A stretch of DNA of 9,834 nucleotides from JAAYYM01 sp964638005 (GCA_964638005.1 CAZWXS010000076.1:1-9834); one strand, 5' to 3'; counted from the stretch's first letter, positions 1 through 6,152 are shown. The notes: generated by a model from the sequence alone, not told the origin. Numbers and translations: made by a program.

Positions 1-16
1 TTACAATCTTGACTTT

Positions 17-110
17 CCCGAAATTTCACTTTCTTTTATGGTGTTTTTTCACGAATTTCGGCTTTCTTTTAAGATGCTTTTTCACGAATTTCAACTTTCT
101 TAACTCATTG
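17..110. repeat. Degenerate 33-bp tandem repeat, about three copies
   Basis: Three head-to-tail units with a 33-base period start near 17, 50 and 83. Each begins with C(A/C)CGAA(A/T)TT and continues into a CTTTCTT core. Units 1 and 2 agree at about 25 of 33 positions; unit 3 fades after about 20 bases. Read on the minus strand, the period equals 11 codons, and the frame gives the recurring peptide pattern K-(K)-(A/V)-E-I-R-E-K, with a TAA near the end of the first two units. No start codon or ribosome binding site accompanies it, so it is probably non-coding or a decayed coding tail. The array may continue beyond the window edge. Confidence 0.6.
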
Positions 111-125
111 ATTAAGAACAAAAGC

Positions 126-168
126 AAAAAAAAGAGTACTCGCTCAATCAAAGCAAGTACTCTTTTTT
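126..168 (-). terminator. Rho-independent terminator of yqeY
   Basis: On the minus strand a ten-pair stem (GAGTACTTGC with GCGAGTACTC, one G-U pair) encloses a loop of about 9 nt. It is extended by A:U pairs and ends in a run of eight T. It lies about 20 bases past the yqeY stop. The plus strand also ends in a run of six T, so the hairpin could stop transcription in both directions. Confidence 0.88.
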
Positions 169-189
169 AGTTCCTATATTATAGAATTT

Positions 190-627
190 TCAGCCACAAA
201 TCTTCGCTACAACTTCATTAATAACCTTACCATCTGCCTTGCCTTTAAGTTCTGGCATAATTGTCTTCATAATCATTCCCTTATTCTTAGAAGCAAGTAC
301 TTCAGCGAATTTTTCTTTCAAAATGCTCTCAACTTCTTCTGCTGATAACATCTTCGGTGCATATTCTTCAAATACTGCAAGTCTTGACTTATATTCTGCC
401 AGTAGTTCTGTACGTTCAGCCGGACATGTCTCAATCTGCTCTTTCACACTCTTAAGTTCTTTCAGGATTGCCTGATCTACAAGTTCTTCCGGAATATCTT
501 CTCTGCATCCTGCATCAATTCCTAACTTCTTAGCTGCTGAATATAAAGTGGATATAGAATCCTTACGCTCCTTATCATGTGCCTTCATGGCTTCCATCAT
601 GTCTTTTTGTAATTTTGCTAACTGCAT
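190..627 (-). CDS. yqeY: GatB/YqeY domain-containing protein
   Basis: Small cytoplasmic helical protein of 145 residues, close to the usual family size of about 148. The family resembles the C-terminal tRNA-binding domain of the GatB subunit of Asp-tRNA(Asn)/Glu-tRNA(Gln) amidotransferase, but stands alone; its precise role is not established. Recognisable stretches are the N-terminal helix with MKAHDKERKDSISTLYSAAKK, the mid-protein EYAPKMLSAEEVE segment, and the C-terminal GMIMKTIMPELKGKADGKVI motif. I place the start at the ATG at 627, because GGAGG lies 8 bases upstream; a longer reading from a TTG at 642 would put the Shine-Dalgarno inside the gene. It appears to be a single-gene unit, with a promoter at 664-693 and a terminator at 126-168. 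Family identification is firm; the gene symbol follows the B. subtilis name. Confidence 0.93.
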   Translation of the reverse strand: MQLAKLQKDMMEAMKAHDKERKDSISTLYSAAKKLGIDAGCREDIPEELVDQAILKELKSVKEQIETCPAERTELLAEYKSRLAVFEEYAPKMLSAEEVESILKEKFAEVLASKNKGMIMKTIMPELKGKADGKVINEVVAKICG

Positions 628-663
628 TTTTTCATCCTCCAATCAAATTTCATTCTATGTTCT

Positions 664-693
664 ATTATAGCCCTAATATCTCCTTAAAATCAA
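664..693 (-). promoter_or_regulatory. Putative sigma-A promoter of yqeY
   Basis: On the minus strand TTGATT (688-693) and a perfect TATAAT (664-669) are separated by 18 bases. The predicted transcript starts near 657, about 30 bases before the yqeY ATG. The -10 overlaps the stop codon of the Uma2 remnant, so the promoter sits inside the decayed coding sequence. Confidence 0.65.
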
Positions 694-835
694 TCTCCAG
701 ATCTCCATATATCCCAATCGGCACTTTATCCGCAAATGTGTAAGTCGACATATCCATATCCTGATTTGTAAATAAATATGTTGTAATCTTTTGCTTCAGC
801 GAATCTACGATCCAATACTCTCTTACTCTATTTTT
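665..835 (-). pseudogene. Uma2-family (DUF820) endonuclease, C-terminal remnant
   Basis: A minus-strand frame ending in TAA at 665-667 reads through about 56 codons. It includes VREYWIVDS (about 797-826), then KQKITTYLF, STYTFADKVPIGIYG and DLEIDFKEILGL. This matches, from memory, the C-terminal part of Uma2-type proteins, a PD-(D/E)XK-fold family common in Firmicutes and cyanobacteria, where VREYWIVDP and IPVGI.LEI.F. are typical. The catalytic N-terminal portion (normally another 120 or so residues) is absent. The open frame runs into the 3' end of the upstream hydrolase gene in a different frame (overlap at 828-835), so this is a fragment left by deletion or recombination. There is no start codon or ribosome binding site. 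A search of the 56-residue peptide against the Uma2 family would settle it. Confidence 0.72.
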
Positions 836-1661
836 CTGTAATGCCCTGCACTTGATTTACAAAGTCCTCTATGAAGGAATTCACGACCTCAGGACTGTCA
901 ATGTTGGAGTTGTGTCCTGCGCCTTCTACCCAAATCAGGCTGTAGCCCTCTCCTTTACTCCATGCTTCGTTCAACTTCTTCGTATATCCGGCTGCATCCT
1001 TGCTGCCGCAAAGTAACAACACCGGGCAATCCATCTCATATTCTCTCTTTGCCTCCATCGCCTCTGCCACAGACGCAAATCCACGACCACACAATTTGCA
1101 GAATTCCGCTTTGGGATATGCCATGATTGCCTCCCTATAATTCTGCTTTCCTGCCGGACTTGTTGCAATCGACAGACTCCATGACACCAACATTTTCCAT
1201 GGTATCATGCGGTACATCCATTCCGTATGCTTGAGTGAAGATATGACCCACTGTGCATTATATTTCCTCTTCAACGAGCACGAATCAATTGAAACAAATG
1301 CCTGTATTGACATGGGAAATAAGGATTCGTACATCTGTGTAATATACCCGCCATAAGACTGACCCAGCATGATTGGCGCAACAATTCCTTCATGGCTCAA
1401 GATATCATGAAGCACATTTGTCACTTCTTCCATCGTAAAATCCAACGAATACGGACGTGACTCTCCATGTGCCGGTGCATCCCATGTAAAACAATTATAG
1501 TCCTTGGAAAAATACTCAATCTGCGGATCGAACAAATGATGTTCCGCTGTCAATCCCGGCAGAAATACCATCCATTTTCTAGTTGTATCTTCCCGATCAC
1601 AGGTCAGCCAGTAATGGACATCCCCTTTAACCGTTTGAAATATCTTTGCTTCTGTATTCAT
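828..1661 (-). CDS. Alpha/beta-fold hydrolase
   Basis: Predicted cytoplasmic serine hydrolase of 277 residues; no signal peptide or membrane segment is seen. The oxyanion-side loop LPGLT is at residues 34-38, the nucleophile elbow GQSYGG at 100-105 (Ser102), a probable acid Asp222 in LLLCGSKDAAG, and the catalytic His250 in VEGAGHNSN. The DAPAHGES segment at 61-68 is also typical of the fold. The cap region between the nucleophile and the acid is rich in Trp and Met. The substrate cannot be deduced from sequence. I chose the ATG at 1661, not the upstream ATG at 1715, because a GGAGG lies 8 bases before it. The promoter is predicted at 1743-1771. The stop codon falls at the junction with the Uma2 remnant, suggesting that the gene's 3' edge is a recombination boundary. 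Fold assignment is secure; function beyond hydrolase is open. Confidence 0.88.
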   Translation of the reverse strand: MNTEAKIFQTVKGDVHYWLTCDREDTTRKWMVFLPGLTAEHHLFDPQIEYFSKDYNCFTWDAPAHGESRPYSLDFTMEEVTNVLHDILSHEGIVAPIMLGQSYGGYITQMYESLFPMSIQAFVSIDSCSLKRKYNAQWVISSLKHTEWMYRMIPWKMLVSWSLSIATSPAGKQNYREAIMAYPKAEFCKLCGRGFASVAEAMEAKREYEMDCPVLLLCGSKDAAGYTKKLNEAWSKGEGYSLIWVEGAGHNSNIDSPEVVNSFIEDFVNQVQGITEK

Positions 1662-1732
1662 CTCTCGTCCTCCTGCAGTCCTGCAGATGCTTATTTCCCA
1701 TTTATGTAATAACATCTTTTTTGCTTTTCATA

Positions 1733-1779
1733 TCACCTCTGTAGTGTATGACATACCACAAACTTTTGCAAGTTGTGTG
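1733..1779 (-). repeat. Promoter-bearing dispersed repeat, copy A
   Basis: This stretch matches 2824-2870 at about 39 of 46 positions in the same orientation. The conserved block covers TTGCAA, the 17-base spacer, TACACT and a few bases downstream, including the palindrome GTATG-T-CATAC (read on the minus strand). Similarity ends at both edges: sequence on either side is unrelated to copy B. Confidence 0.75.
1743..1771 (-). promoter_or_regulatory. Putative promoter of the alpha/beta hydrolase gene
   Basis: On the minus strand TTGCAA (1766-1771) and TACACT (1743-1748) are separated by 17 bases. The predicted start is near 1736, about 75 bases before the hydrolase ATG. The palindrome GTATG-T-CATAC overlaps the spacer end and the -10 and would be well placed for a repressor. 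The same layout recurs at 2834-2862. Confidence 0.65.
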
Positions 1780-1893
1780 AATCTAAATTGCCAATACTAT
1801 AATTCCAATTTAGCGAACAAAAACTTTGATTTTAATCTATATAAGTTCAATTTAGATTGTCAAAAACTAATATAATATGAACAACTTGGGAAT

Positions 1894-1928
1894 TGGGCAT
1901 ATACGGACATTATTTCTGTATATGCCCA
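1894..1928. repeat. TTGGGCATAT hairpin 1
   Basis: Arms 1894-1904 (TGGGCATATAC) and 1918-1928 are perfectly complementary over 11 bases around a 13-base loop. It is the first of a group sharing the same arm sequence. Confidence 0.8.
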
Positions 1929-1973
1929 TTTTCTTTATTGAAATCGTTAAAACCATGTAGTTATGTCAACCAA

Positions 1974-2010
1974 TTGGGCATATAGACACTGCGAAATCCT
2001 ATATGCCCAA
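1974..2010. repeat. TTGGGCATAT hairpin 2
   Basis: Arms 1974-1985 (TTGGGCATATAG) and 1999-2010 pair perfectly over 12 bases around a 13-base loop. Stem length and loop size closely match hairpin 1, while the loop sequences differ, which points to conservation of the stem and not of the loop. Confidence 0.82.
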
Positions 2011-2023
2011 GATATGCTGATAT

Positions 2024-2062
2024 TTTGGGCATAGGAGCAATTAGAATTTGTATATGCCCAAA
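2024..2062. repeat. TTGGGCATAT hairpin 3
   Basis: Arms 2024-2033 (TTTGGGCATA) and 2053-2062 pair perfectly over 10 bases around a 19-base loop. It is followed by a segment containing CGGCGA that recurs after the fourth, degenerate copy. Confidence 0.78.
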
Positions 2063-2102
2063 GTACAACATTTTCGGCGATTAATTTACTTATTGTGGAA
2101 AT

Positions 2103-2144
2103 TTTTTGGCTTTATTTTGTGATAAAGTTTCTATATGCCCAAAA
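2103..2144. repeat. TTGGGCATAT hairpin 4, degenerate
   Basis: The right arm CTATATGCCCAAAA (2131-2144) is intact. The expected left arm near 2103-2110 has decayed to TTTTTGGC, leaving only a partial stem. The downstream CGGCGA at 2154-2159 parallels the CGGCGA at 2075-2080 after hairpin 3, suggesting that hairpins 3 and 4 belong to a roughly 80-base tandem duplication. Confidence 0.5.
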
Positions 2145-2298
2145 GTGAAGCAACGGCGAAATGAATTCCCATAATTAAAGAAAAATATATTTGAAATAAG
2201 TCACCTAAATTGGAATTCTGGGAAGGACATGAAAATCCCATCCTCAGAGTTAATCGAAAAATTAAAGATTGGATTTATGTCGAGTGATATCTAACGAT

Positions 2299-2787
2299 TT
2301 AATCTGTTTGGGCAAGTTGCTGCAACGTATCTCCCGTAACGCGGTACACGGTCCAGTCTTCCATCTGTTTTGCACCTAATGACAGATAAAAGTCTATACT
2401 CGGTTGATTCCAGTCAAGGCAGGACCATTCCAAACGTCCACAACCACGCTCCACTGCAATTGCTGCCAGTTTTTTCAAGATTGCCTTGCCATAACCCTTT
2501 CCACGGTACTCCGGTAAAACAAATAAATCTTCCAGATAAATTCCCGCACGCCCCAGAAACGTCGAAAAGTTATGAAAGAACAACGCAAATCCCACTTCAC
2601 GTTCTCCTTCCATTACAAATATAACTTCTGCTCTGTTCTTCTCGAAAATCCATTCTCTCAGTATTTCTTCGGTCGCCACAACCTCATCTTCCATTTTCTC
2701 ATAGATTGCCAAACCTTTAATAAATTCAAAAATTAACGGCACATCCTGCTCTGTTGCGCATCGAAACGCCAAATCATTCATTTTCAT
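2299..2787 (-). CDS. GNAT N-acetyltransferase, SSAT (diamine acetyltransferase)-like
   Basis: A cytoplasmic acetyl-CoA-dependent N-acetyltransferase of 162 residues, matching family length. The acetyl-CoA loop is RGKGYG at 95-100 after the beta-4 segment YLEDLFVLPEY. The C-terminal WSCLDWNQPSIDFYLSLGA (121-139) closely follows the LDWN....Y..LGA pattern of spermidine/spermine and thialysine acetyltransferases, with Tyr134 at the position of the usual general acid. The N-terminal IKGLAIYEKMEDEV segment also fits that subgroup. A polyamine or lysine-analogue amine is therefore a plausible substrate, but this is inferred by family. The start at 2787 has a GGAG 8 bases upstream; an in-frame ATG two codons later is the alternative. 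The gene stands alone with its own promoter (2834-2862), divergent from the Rpn remnant. Confidence 0.9.
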   Translation of the reverse strand: MKMNDLAFRCATEQDVPLIFEFIKGLAIYEKMEDEVVATEEILREWIFEKNRAEVIFVMEGEREVGFALFFHNFSTFLGRAGIYLEDLFVLPEYRGKGYGKAILKKLAAIAVERGCGRLEWSCLDWNQPSIDFYLSLGAKQMEDWTVYRVTGDTLQQLAQTD

Positions 2788-2823
2788 AATGTCATCTCCA
2801 CAAAGTCCTTTTTATTTCCTATT

Positions 2824-2870
2824 TCACATCTGTAGTGTATGATATACCAAGAATTTTTGCAAGATGTATT
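2824..2870 (-). repeat. Promoter-bearing dispersed repeat, copy B
   Basis: Counterpart of 1733-1779. Differences fall mostly in the spacer and outer edges; the -35, the -10 and the block between the palindrome and the downstream ACAGA are kept. Its far end abuts the truncated Rpn remnant. Confidence 0.75.
2834..2862 (-). promoter_or_regulatory. Putative promoter of the SSAT-like GNAT gene
   Basis: On the minus strand TTGCAA (2857-2862) and TACACT (2834-2839) are 17 bases apart. The predicted start is near 2827, giving a leader of about 40 bases before the GNAT ATG at 2787. It carries the palindrome variant GTAT-ATC-ATAC. It is nearly identical to the hydrolase promoter at 1743-1771. Confidence 0.68.
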
Positions 2871-2903
2871 GGCTTGCATAATCGCTTAAGCAACAGCAAA
2901 ACT

Positions 2904-3350
2904 CACCAGGTTTACAGTAGTAAATTTGGCCTCAATGTGCTACACTTAAAGTGTATTAATTTAGCAACCAATGAGGACAAAGCCTGTAAACTTGATTACT
3001 GGGCCAAACTCTTCAAAGCAACCACATGGGAGGAGATTAAAATGTTGGCTGAGCAAAATAATTCAGTACATGAAGCTGCCGTCACCATGCGTGAGCTTAC
3101 TGCGGATGATAAGATTCGCTTGCAATGTGAAGCACGTGAACGTTATGAAATGGACCGCCGTTCTCTTATGAATAGTGGGATTGCGCAAGGTCTCTCACAA
3201 GGCATTGAACAAGGCATTGAGCAAGGCAAAGCCCTTGGTGCAAAGGAACAGAAGAAAATAGATGATGCAATCATTGCAAAGAAGGACTCCATCTTGAAAG
3301 AACAGGCCGCAGAAATAGCGACCTTACGGACACAAATGAATAAAAAGTAA
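2904..3350 (+). pseudogene. Rpn/PD-(D/E)XK nuclease-transposase family, 5'-truncated
   Basis: The plus-strand frame from about 2904 to the TAA at 3348-3350 encodes about 148 residues that look like the C-terminal half of Rpn-type recombination-promoting nucleases. Family-like segments are SSKFGLNVLHL, LDYWAKLFKATTWEEIKML, AVTMRELTADDKIR and ERYEMDRRSLMNSGI. They are followed by a GI-x-QG tetrapeptide repeat (around 3177-3235), a hallmark of the family tail, and a charged helical end. The N-terminal nuclease core with its catalytic acidic and lysine residues is missing; intact members are roughly 280-330 residues. No ribosome binding site or start exists at the 5' edge; the open frame merges there into the GNAT promoter repeat on the other strand. 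It is a relic, not a functional gene, although the preserved frame suggests that truncation is fairly recent. Confidence 0.8.
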
Positions 3351-3364
3351 CAATCTTTTAAGCG

Positions 3365-3402
3365 AAATGCTCACATCAAAACGAATCTTGATGTGAGCAT
3401 TT
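3365..3402 (+). terminator. Rho-independent terminator between convergent Rpn remnant and rlmI
   Basis: A perfect 15-base stem (3365-3379 with 3388-3402) has an 8-base loop and is followed on the plus strand by TTTTGATT. On the minus strand the hairpin sits 6 bases after the rlmI stop but is followed only by a short T run, so it should work best for the plus strand and more weakly for the operon end. Confidence 0.78.
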
Positions 3403-3407
3403 TTTGA

Positions 3408-4610
3408 TTATTTCCTGTCCACAACCTGAAAGATATAAAATTTCAAATAATAAGATTCATCTGCTGCCCATAGAATTGGGTGATCGGGTGCCTGGGTGCG
3501 GAATTCTACCTGCCGTAATTGCTTGTGTGCCAGATCTGCTGCCTGATGAATGGTCTGGGTAAAGAGTTCATAATCCATGAAATGTGAGCAGGAACAAGTT
3601 GCCAAATAGCCACCGTCTTTCACTAGTTTCATGCCTCGCAGATTAATCTCACGATACCCCTTTGTTGCATTCTTGATTGTGCTGCGTGACTTCGTAAATG
3701 CCGGTGGGTCAAGAATGACCACATCATACTGTCTCTTCTCCTGCTCTAATCTCGGAAGCAGATCAAACACATCCTCACAGATGAATTCCACTCTTTCCGA
3801 TAATCCGTTTAACTCTGCATTCTCTCTTGCCCGCTCCACTGCGACCGTAGAAGCGTCTACGCCTGTCACATGTGCTGCGCCTGCAATTCCTGCATTTAGT
3901 GCAAAAGAACCTGTGTGGGTGAAGCAGTCCAGAACTTCTGCATTCTTACATAATTTCTGAATTGCCAGTCGGTTATATTTTTGATCCAGGAAAAAGCCTG
4001 TCTTCTGACCATCTGCAACATCGACCAGATACTTGACTCCATTCTCTGTAATATGCACAACAGGGTCAAATGGTTCTCCAAGAAATCCCTTGAAGCGTTC
4101 CATTCCCTCCTGTTCTCTAACCTTGGCATCGCTACGCTCATAAACTCCACGAATCACAATACCATCCTGCGCCAGTATCTCTTTCAGAATTTCCAGAAGT
4201 TCCGGTTTCAATTGATCAATTCCAAGTGCCAGTGATTCTACCACCAAAACATCCTCAAATTTATCAATCACGATTCCCGGCAGATAGTCAGCTTCGCCAA
4301 ATACAACACGGCAACTTGAAGTGTCTACAGTTTTCTTTCTATATTCCCATGCATTTTGAAGCCGCATACGAAGGAAATCGCGATCGATCTCCTGCTCCGG
4401 ATTCCTTGTCAGAACCCGAACCGTGATCTTAGACTTACGGTTGATATACCCCTTTCCAAGAGGATATCCGTCGAAATCCTTAACTGCAACAATCTCACCG
4501 TCTGTCACATCGCCCTCAATGCTCTCGATCTCATTATCATAGATCCAAAGGCCGCCCTTTTTTAACGTCCGCCCCTCACCCTTTTTCAAAGTTACCACTG
4601 CTTCACTCAT
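3408..4610 (-). CDS. rlmI: Class I SAM-dependent rRNA methyltransferase, RlmI-like (23S rRNA m5C)
   Basis: RNA methyltransferase of 400 residues, about the size of E. coli RlmI (396), which makes m5C1962 in 23S rRNA. An N-terminal PUA-type RNA-binding domain covers residues 1-70 (GEGRTLKKGGLWIYDNEIE). A linker domain contains VFGEADYLPGIVIDK (103-117). The Rossmann methyltransferase has motif I at VLDCFTHTGSFALNAG (226-241), motif IV at DPPAF (301-305) and the cysteine motif TCSCSH (338-343), where Cys341 is the likely nucleophile. GQKTGFFLDQ (201-210) is highly typical. I chose the ATG at 4610, 29 bases past the glpK stop, with AAAGGATGA upstream as a modest ribosome binding site; a GTG at 4670 would extend into glpK and lacks family similarity. 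Co-transcription with glpK is likely. Family is secure; exact target base is inferred. Confidence 0.9.
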   Translation of the reverse strand: MSEAVVTLKKGEGRTLKKGGLWIYDNEIESIEGDVTDGEIVAVKDFDGYPLGKGYINRKSKITVRVLTRNPEQEIDRDFLRMRLQNAWEYRKKTVDTSSCRVVFGEADYLPGIVIDKFEDVLVVESLALGIDQLKPELLEILKEILAQDGIVIRGVYERSDAKVREQEGMERFKGFLGEPFDPVVHITENGVKYLVDVADGQKTGFFLDQKYNRLAIQKLCKNAEVLDCFTHTGSFALNAGIAGAAHVTGVDASTVAVERARENAELNGLSERVEFICEDVFDLLPRLEQEKRQYDVVILDPPAFTKSRSTIKNATKGYREINLRGMKLVKDGGYLATCSCSHFMDYELFTQTIHQAADLAHKQLRQVEFRTQAPDHPILWAADESYYLKFYIFQVVDRK

Positions 4611-4639
4611 CTGCTTTGTTTCATCCTTTTCATCTATAT

Positions 4640-6136
4640 TTATTCGTCTTCCGCCCACACAAGTGCACACTTCACGGCACGCTTCCAGCCTTTAAGCAGT
4701 TTCTCTCGTTCTCCTTGTCCCATGTCAGGAGTAAACTTTCTCCCAAGCTGCCAGTTCTCTTTGATTTCCGCTTTGTCCTTCCAATATCCGCTTGCAAGTC
4801 CTGCCAGATAGGCTGCGCCAAGTGCTGTCGTTTCGATGCATTTGGGTCTGTCTACAACTGTCTGCACGATATCCGACTGGAATTTCATCAAGAAATTATT
4901 GGCACTGGCTCCACCATCTACTTTTAAGATCTTCAAATGAATCCCTGAATCCTCTTCCATGGCATGCAGCACTTCATAAGTCTGGTAAGCAATGGATTCC
5001 AGCGTCGCCCTGATAAAATGCTCTTTCTTGCATCCACGCGTAATTCCCACGATCGTACCCTTGGCATATGGGTTCCAATAAGGAGCTGCAAGTCCTGTAA
5101 ATGCAGGCACGATATAGACTCCGTTCGTATCTGCAACTTCATCCGCATATTCTTCAGACTGTCTGGCTTCCTTGATCATACGCATACTGTCACGCAGCCA
5201 CTGAATCGAAGCACCTGCCACGAACACGCTGCCTTCCAGTGCATATTCCACCTGATCACTGTCTCCTGCCGCAATCGTTGTCAATAAGCCATTCTTCGAG
5301 GCAATGGCTTTCTTTCCTGTATTCATCAATAAGAAACAGCCTGTTCCGTATGTATTCTTGACTTCGCCTGCTTCAAAACAGCATTGTCCAAATAATGCCG
5401 CCTGCTGGTCTCCTGCTGCCCCGGCAATCAGGATCTCACCACCCAGTACCCCCGGATCCGTCTTCCCATATACACAGCTTGAGGGCTTTACCTTTGGCAA
5501 CATGGATTTCGGAATATGGAATAATTCCAGCAGTTCCTCATCCCAGCACAATTTATGAATGTCAAATAACATCGTACGGGAAGCATTCGTATAATCTGTC
5601 ACATGCACTGCACCTTTGGTCAGATTCCAGATCAGCCACGTATCCACGGTTCCAAAGAGCAGTTCACCCGCTGCCGCTGATGCCTTCGCACCCGGTACAT
5701 TTTCCAGAATCCATGCAATTTTCGACGCAGAGAAATAAGCATCCGGAATAAGTCCTGTCTTTGCTGTGATCATTTTATCATAACCATCTGCACATAACTG
5801 GTCGATCATCTCGGCCGTACGACGGCACTGCCACACAATTGCATTGTAAATCGGCTCCCCGGTATGTTTGTTCCACACGATGGTCGTCTCACGCTGATTC
5901 GTGATTCCGATACTGCTGATATTCTCCGGCTCCGCTCCCACCATTGCCATTGCCTCTGTTGCAACGGAAAGTTGAGATGACCAGATTTCCATCGGATTAT
6001 GCTCCACCCAACTGGGCTTTGGATAAAGCTGCGTGAATTCCTTCTGTGCCATCGAACAAATCTTGCCAGTCTTGTCAAATAAAATACATCTGGAACTAGT
6101 CGTTCCCTGATCAAGTGCCATTACATATTTCTGCAT
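4640..6136 (-). CDS. glpK: Glycerol kinase
   Basis: Catalyses glycerol + ATP to sn-glycerol-3-phosphate in the cytoplasm. The 498 residues match the family size of about 500. The FGGY-kinase signatures are clear: DQGTTSSR at 9-16, NQRETT at 80-85 (glycerol-contacting Arg82 and Glu83), Trp102, DAYFSASKI at 132-140 (Tyr134), the catalytic Asp243 in AGDQQAALFGQ, YGTGCF at 263-268, and the ATP-site segment VDGGASANNFLMKFQSDI. The ATG at 6136 follows GGAGGG with a 7-base spacer and lies 16 bases after the DUF1667 gene, so the genes share a transcript. The loop before the catalytic Asp reads TDPGVLGGE and lacks the histidine that HPr phosphorylates in many Gram-positive GlpK proteins, suggesting no direct PTS activation. 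Confidence 0.97.
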   Translation of the reverse strand: MQKYVMALDQGTTSSRCILFDKTGKICSMAQKEFTQLYPKPSWVEHNPMEIWSSQLSVATEAMAMVGAEPENISSIGITNQRETTIVWNKHTGEPIYNAIVWQCRRTAEMIDQLCADGYDKMITAKTGLIPDAYFSASKIAWILENVPGAKASAAAGELLFGTVDTWLIWNLTKGAVHVTDYTNASRTMLFDIHKLCWDEELLELFHIPKSMLPKVKPSSCVYGKTDPGVLGGEILIAGAAGDQQAALFGQCCFEAGEVKNTYGTGCFLLMNTGKKAIASKNGLLTTIAAGDSDQVEYALEGSVFVAGASIQWLRDSMRMIKEARQSEEYADEVADTNGVYIVPAFTGLAAPYWNPYAKGTIVGITRGCKKEHFIRATLESIAYQTYEVLHAMEEDSGIHLKILKVDGGASANNFLMKFQSDIVQTVVDRPKCIETTALGAAYLAGLASGYWKDKAEIKENWQLGRKFTPDMGQGEREKLLKGWKRAVKCALVWAEDE

Positions 6137-6152
6137 GTCATATCCCTCCCGC

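Larger units (their letters stand above)
1801..2217. repeat. AT-rich element framed by a 13-bp inverted repeat (MITE-like candidate)
   Basis: AATTCCAATTTAG at 1801-1813 is the exact reverse complement of the sequence at 2205-2217. The 417-base interval carries no credible gene and holds the TTGGGCATAT hairpins. Its shorter core CAATTTAG/CTAAATTG recurs at 1783-1790 and 1848-1855. I see no target-site duplication outside the arms, so a mobile origin is only a suggestion. Together with the promoter repeat at 1733-1779 this accounts for the gene-free stretch 1662-2298. Confidence 0.35.

Noticed and set aside
1894..2144. CRISPR array in the repetitive region
   Set aside because: The repeated arms are about 10-12 bases and alternate in orientation as hairpins, spacing is irregular, and no cas gene is nearby.
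2205..2285. Plus-strand open stretch reading KLEFWEGHENPILRVNRK and ending in TGA
   Set aside because: It looks protein-like, but it is under 30 codons, has no start or ribosome binding site, and I do not recognise a family. It may be a gene scrap but cannot be supported.
2835..2903. N-terminal 23 codons of the open frame leading into the Rpn remnant, from a GTG
   Set aside because: This part coincides with the duplicated promoter block and does not resemble Rpn proteins, and there is no ribosome binding site. It is fortuitous open frame, so the pseudogene is drawn from 2904.
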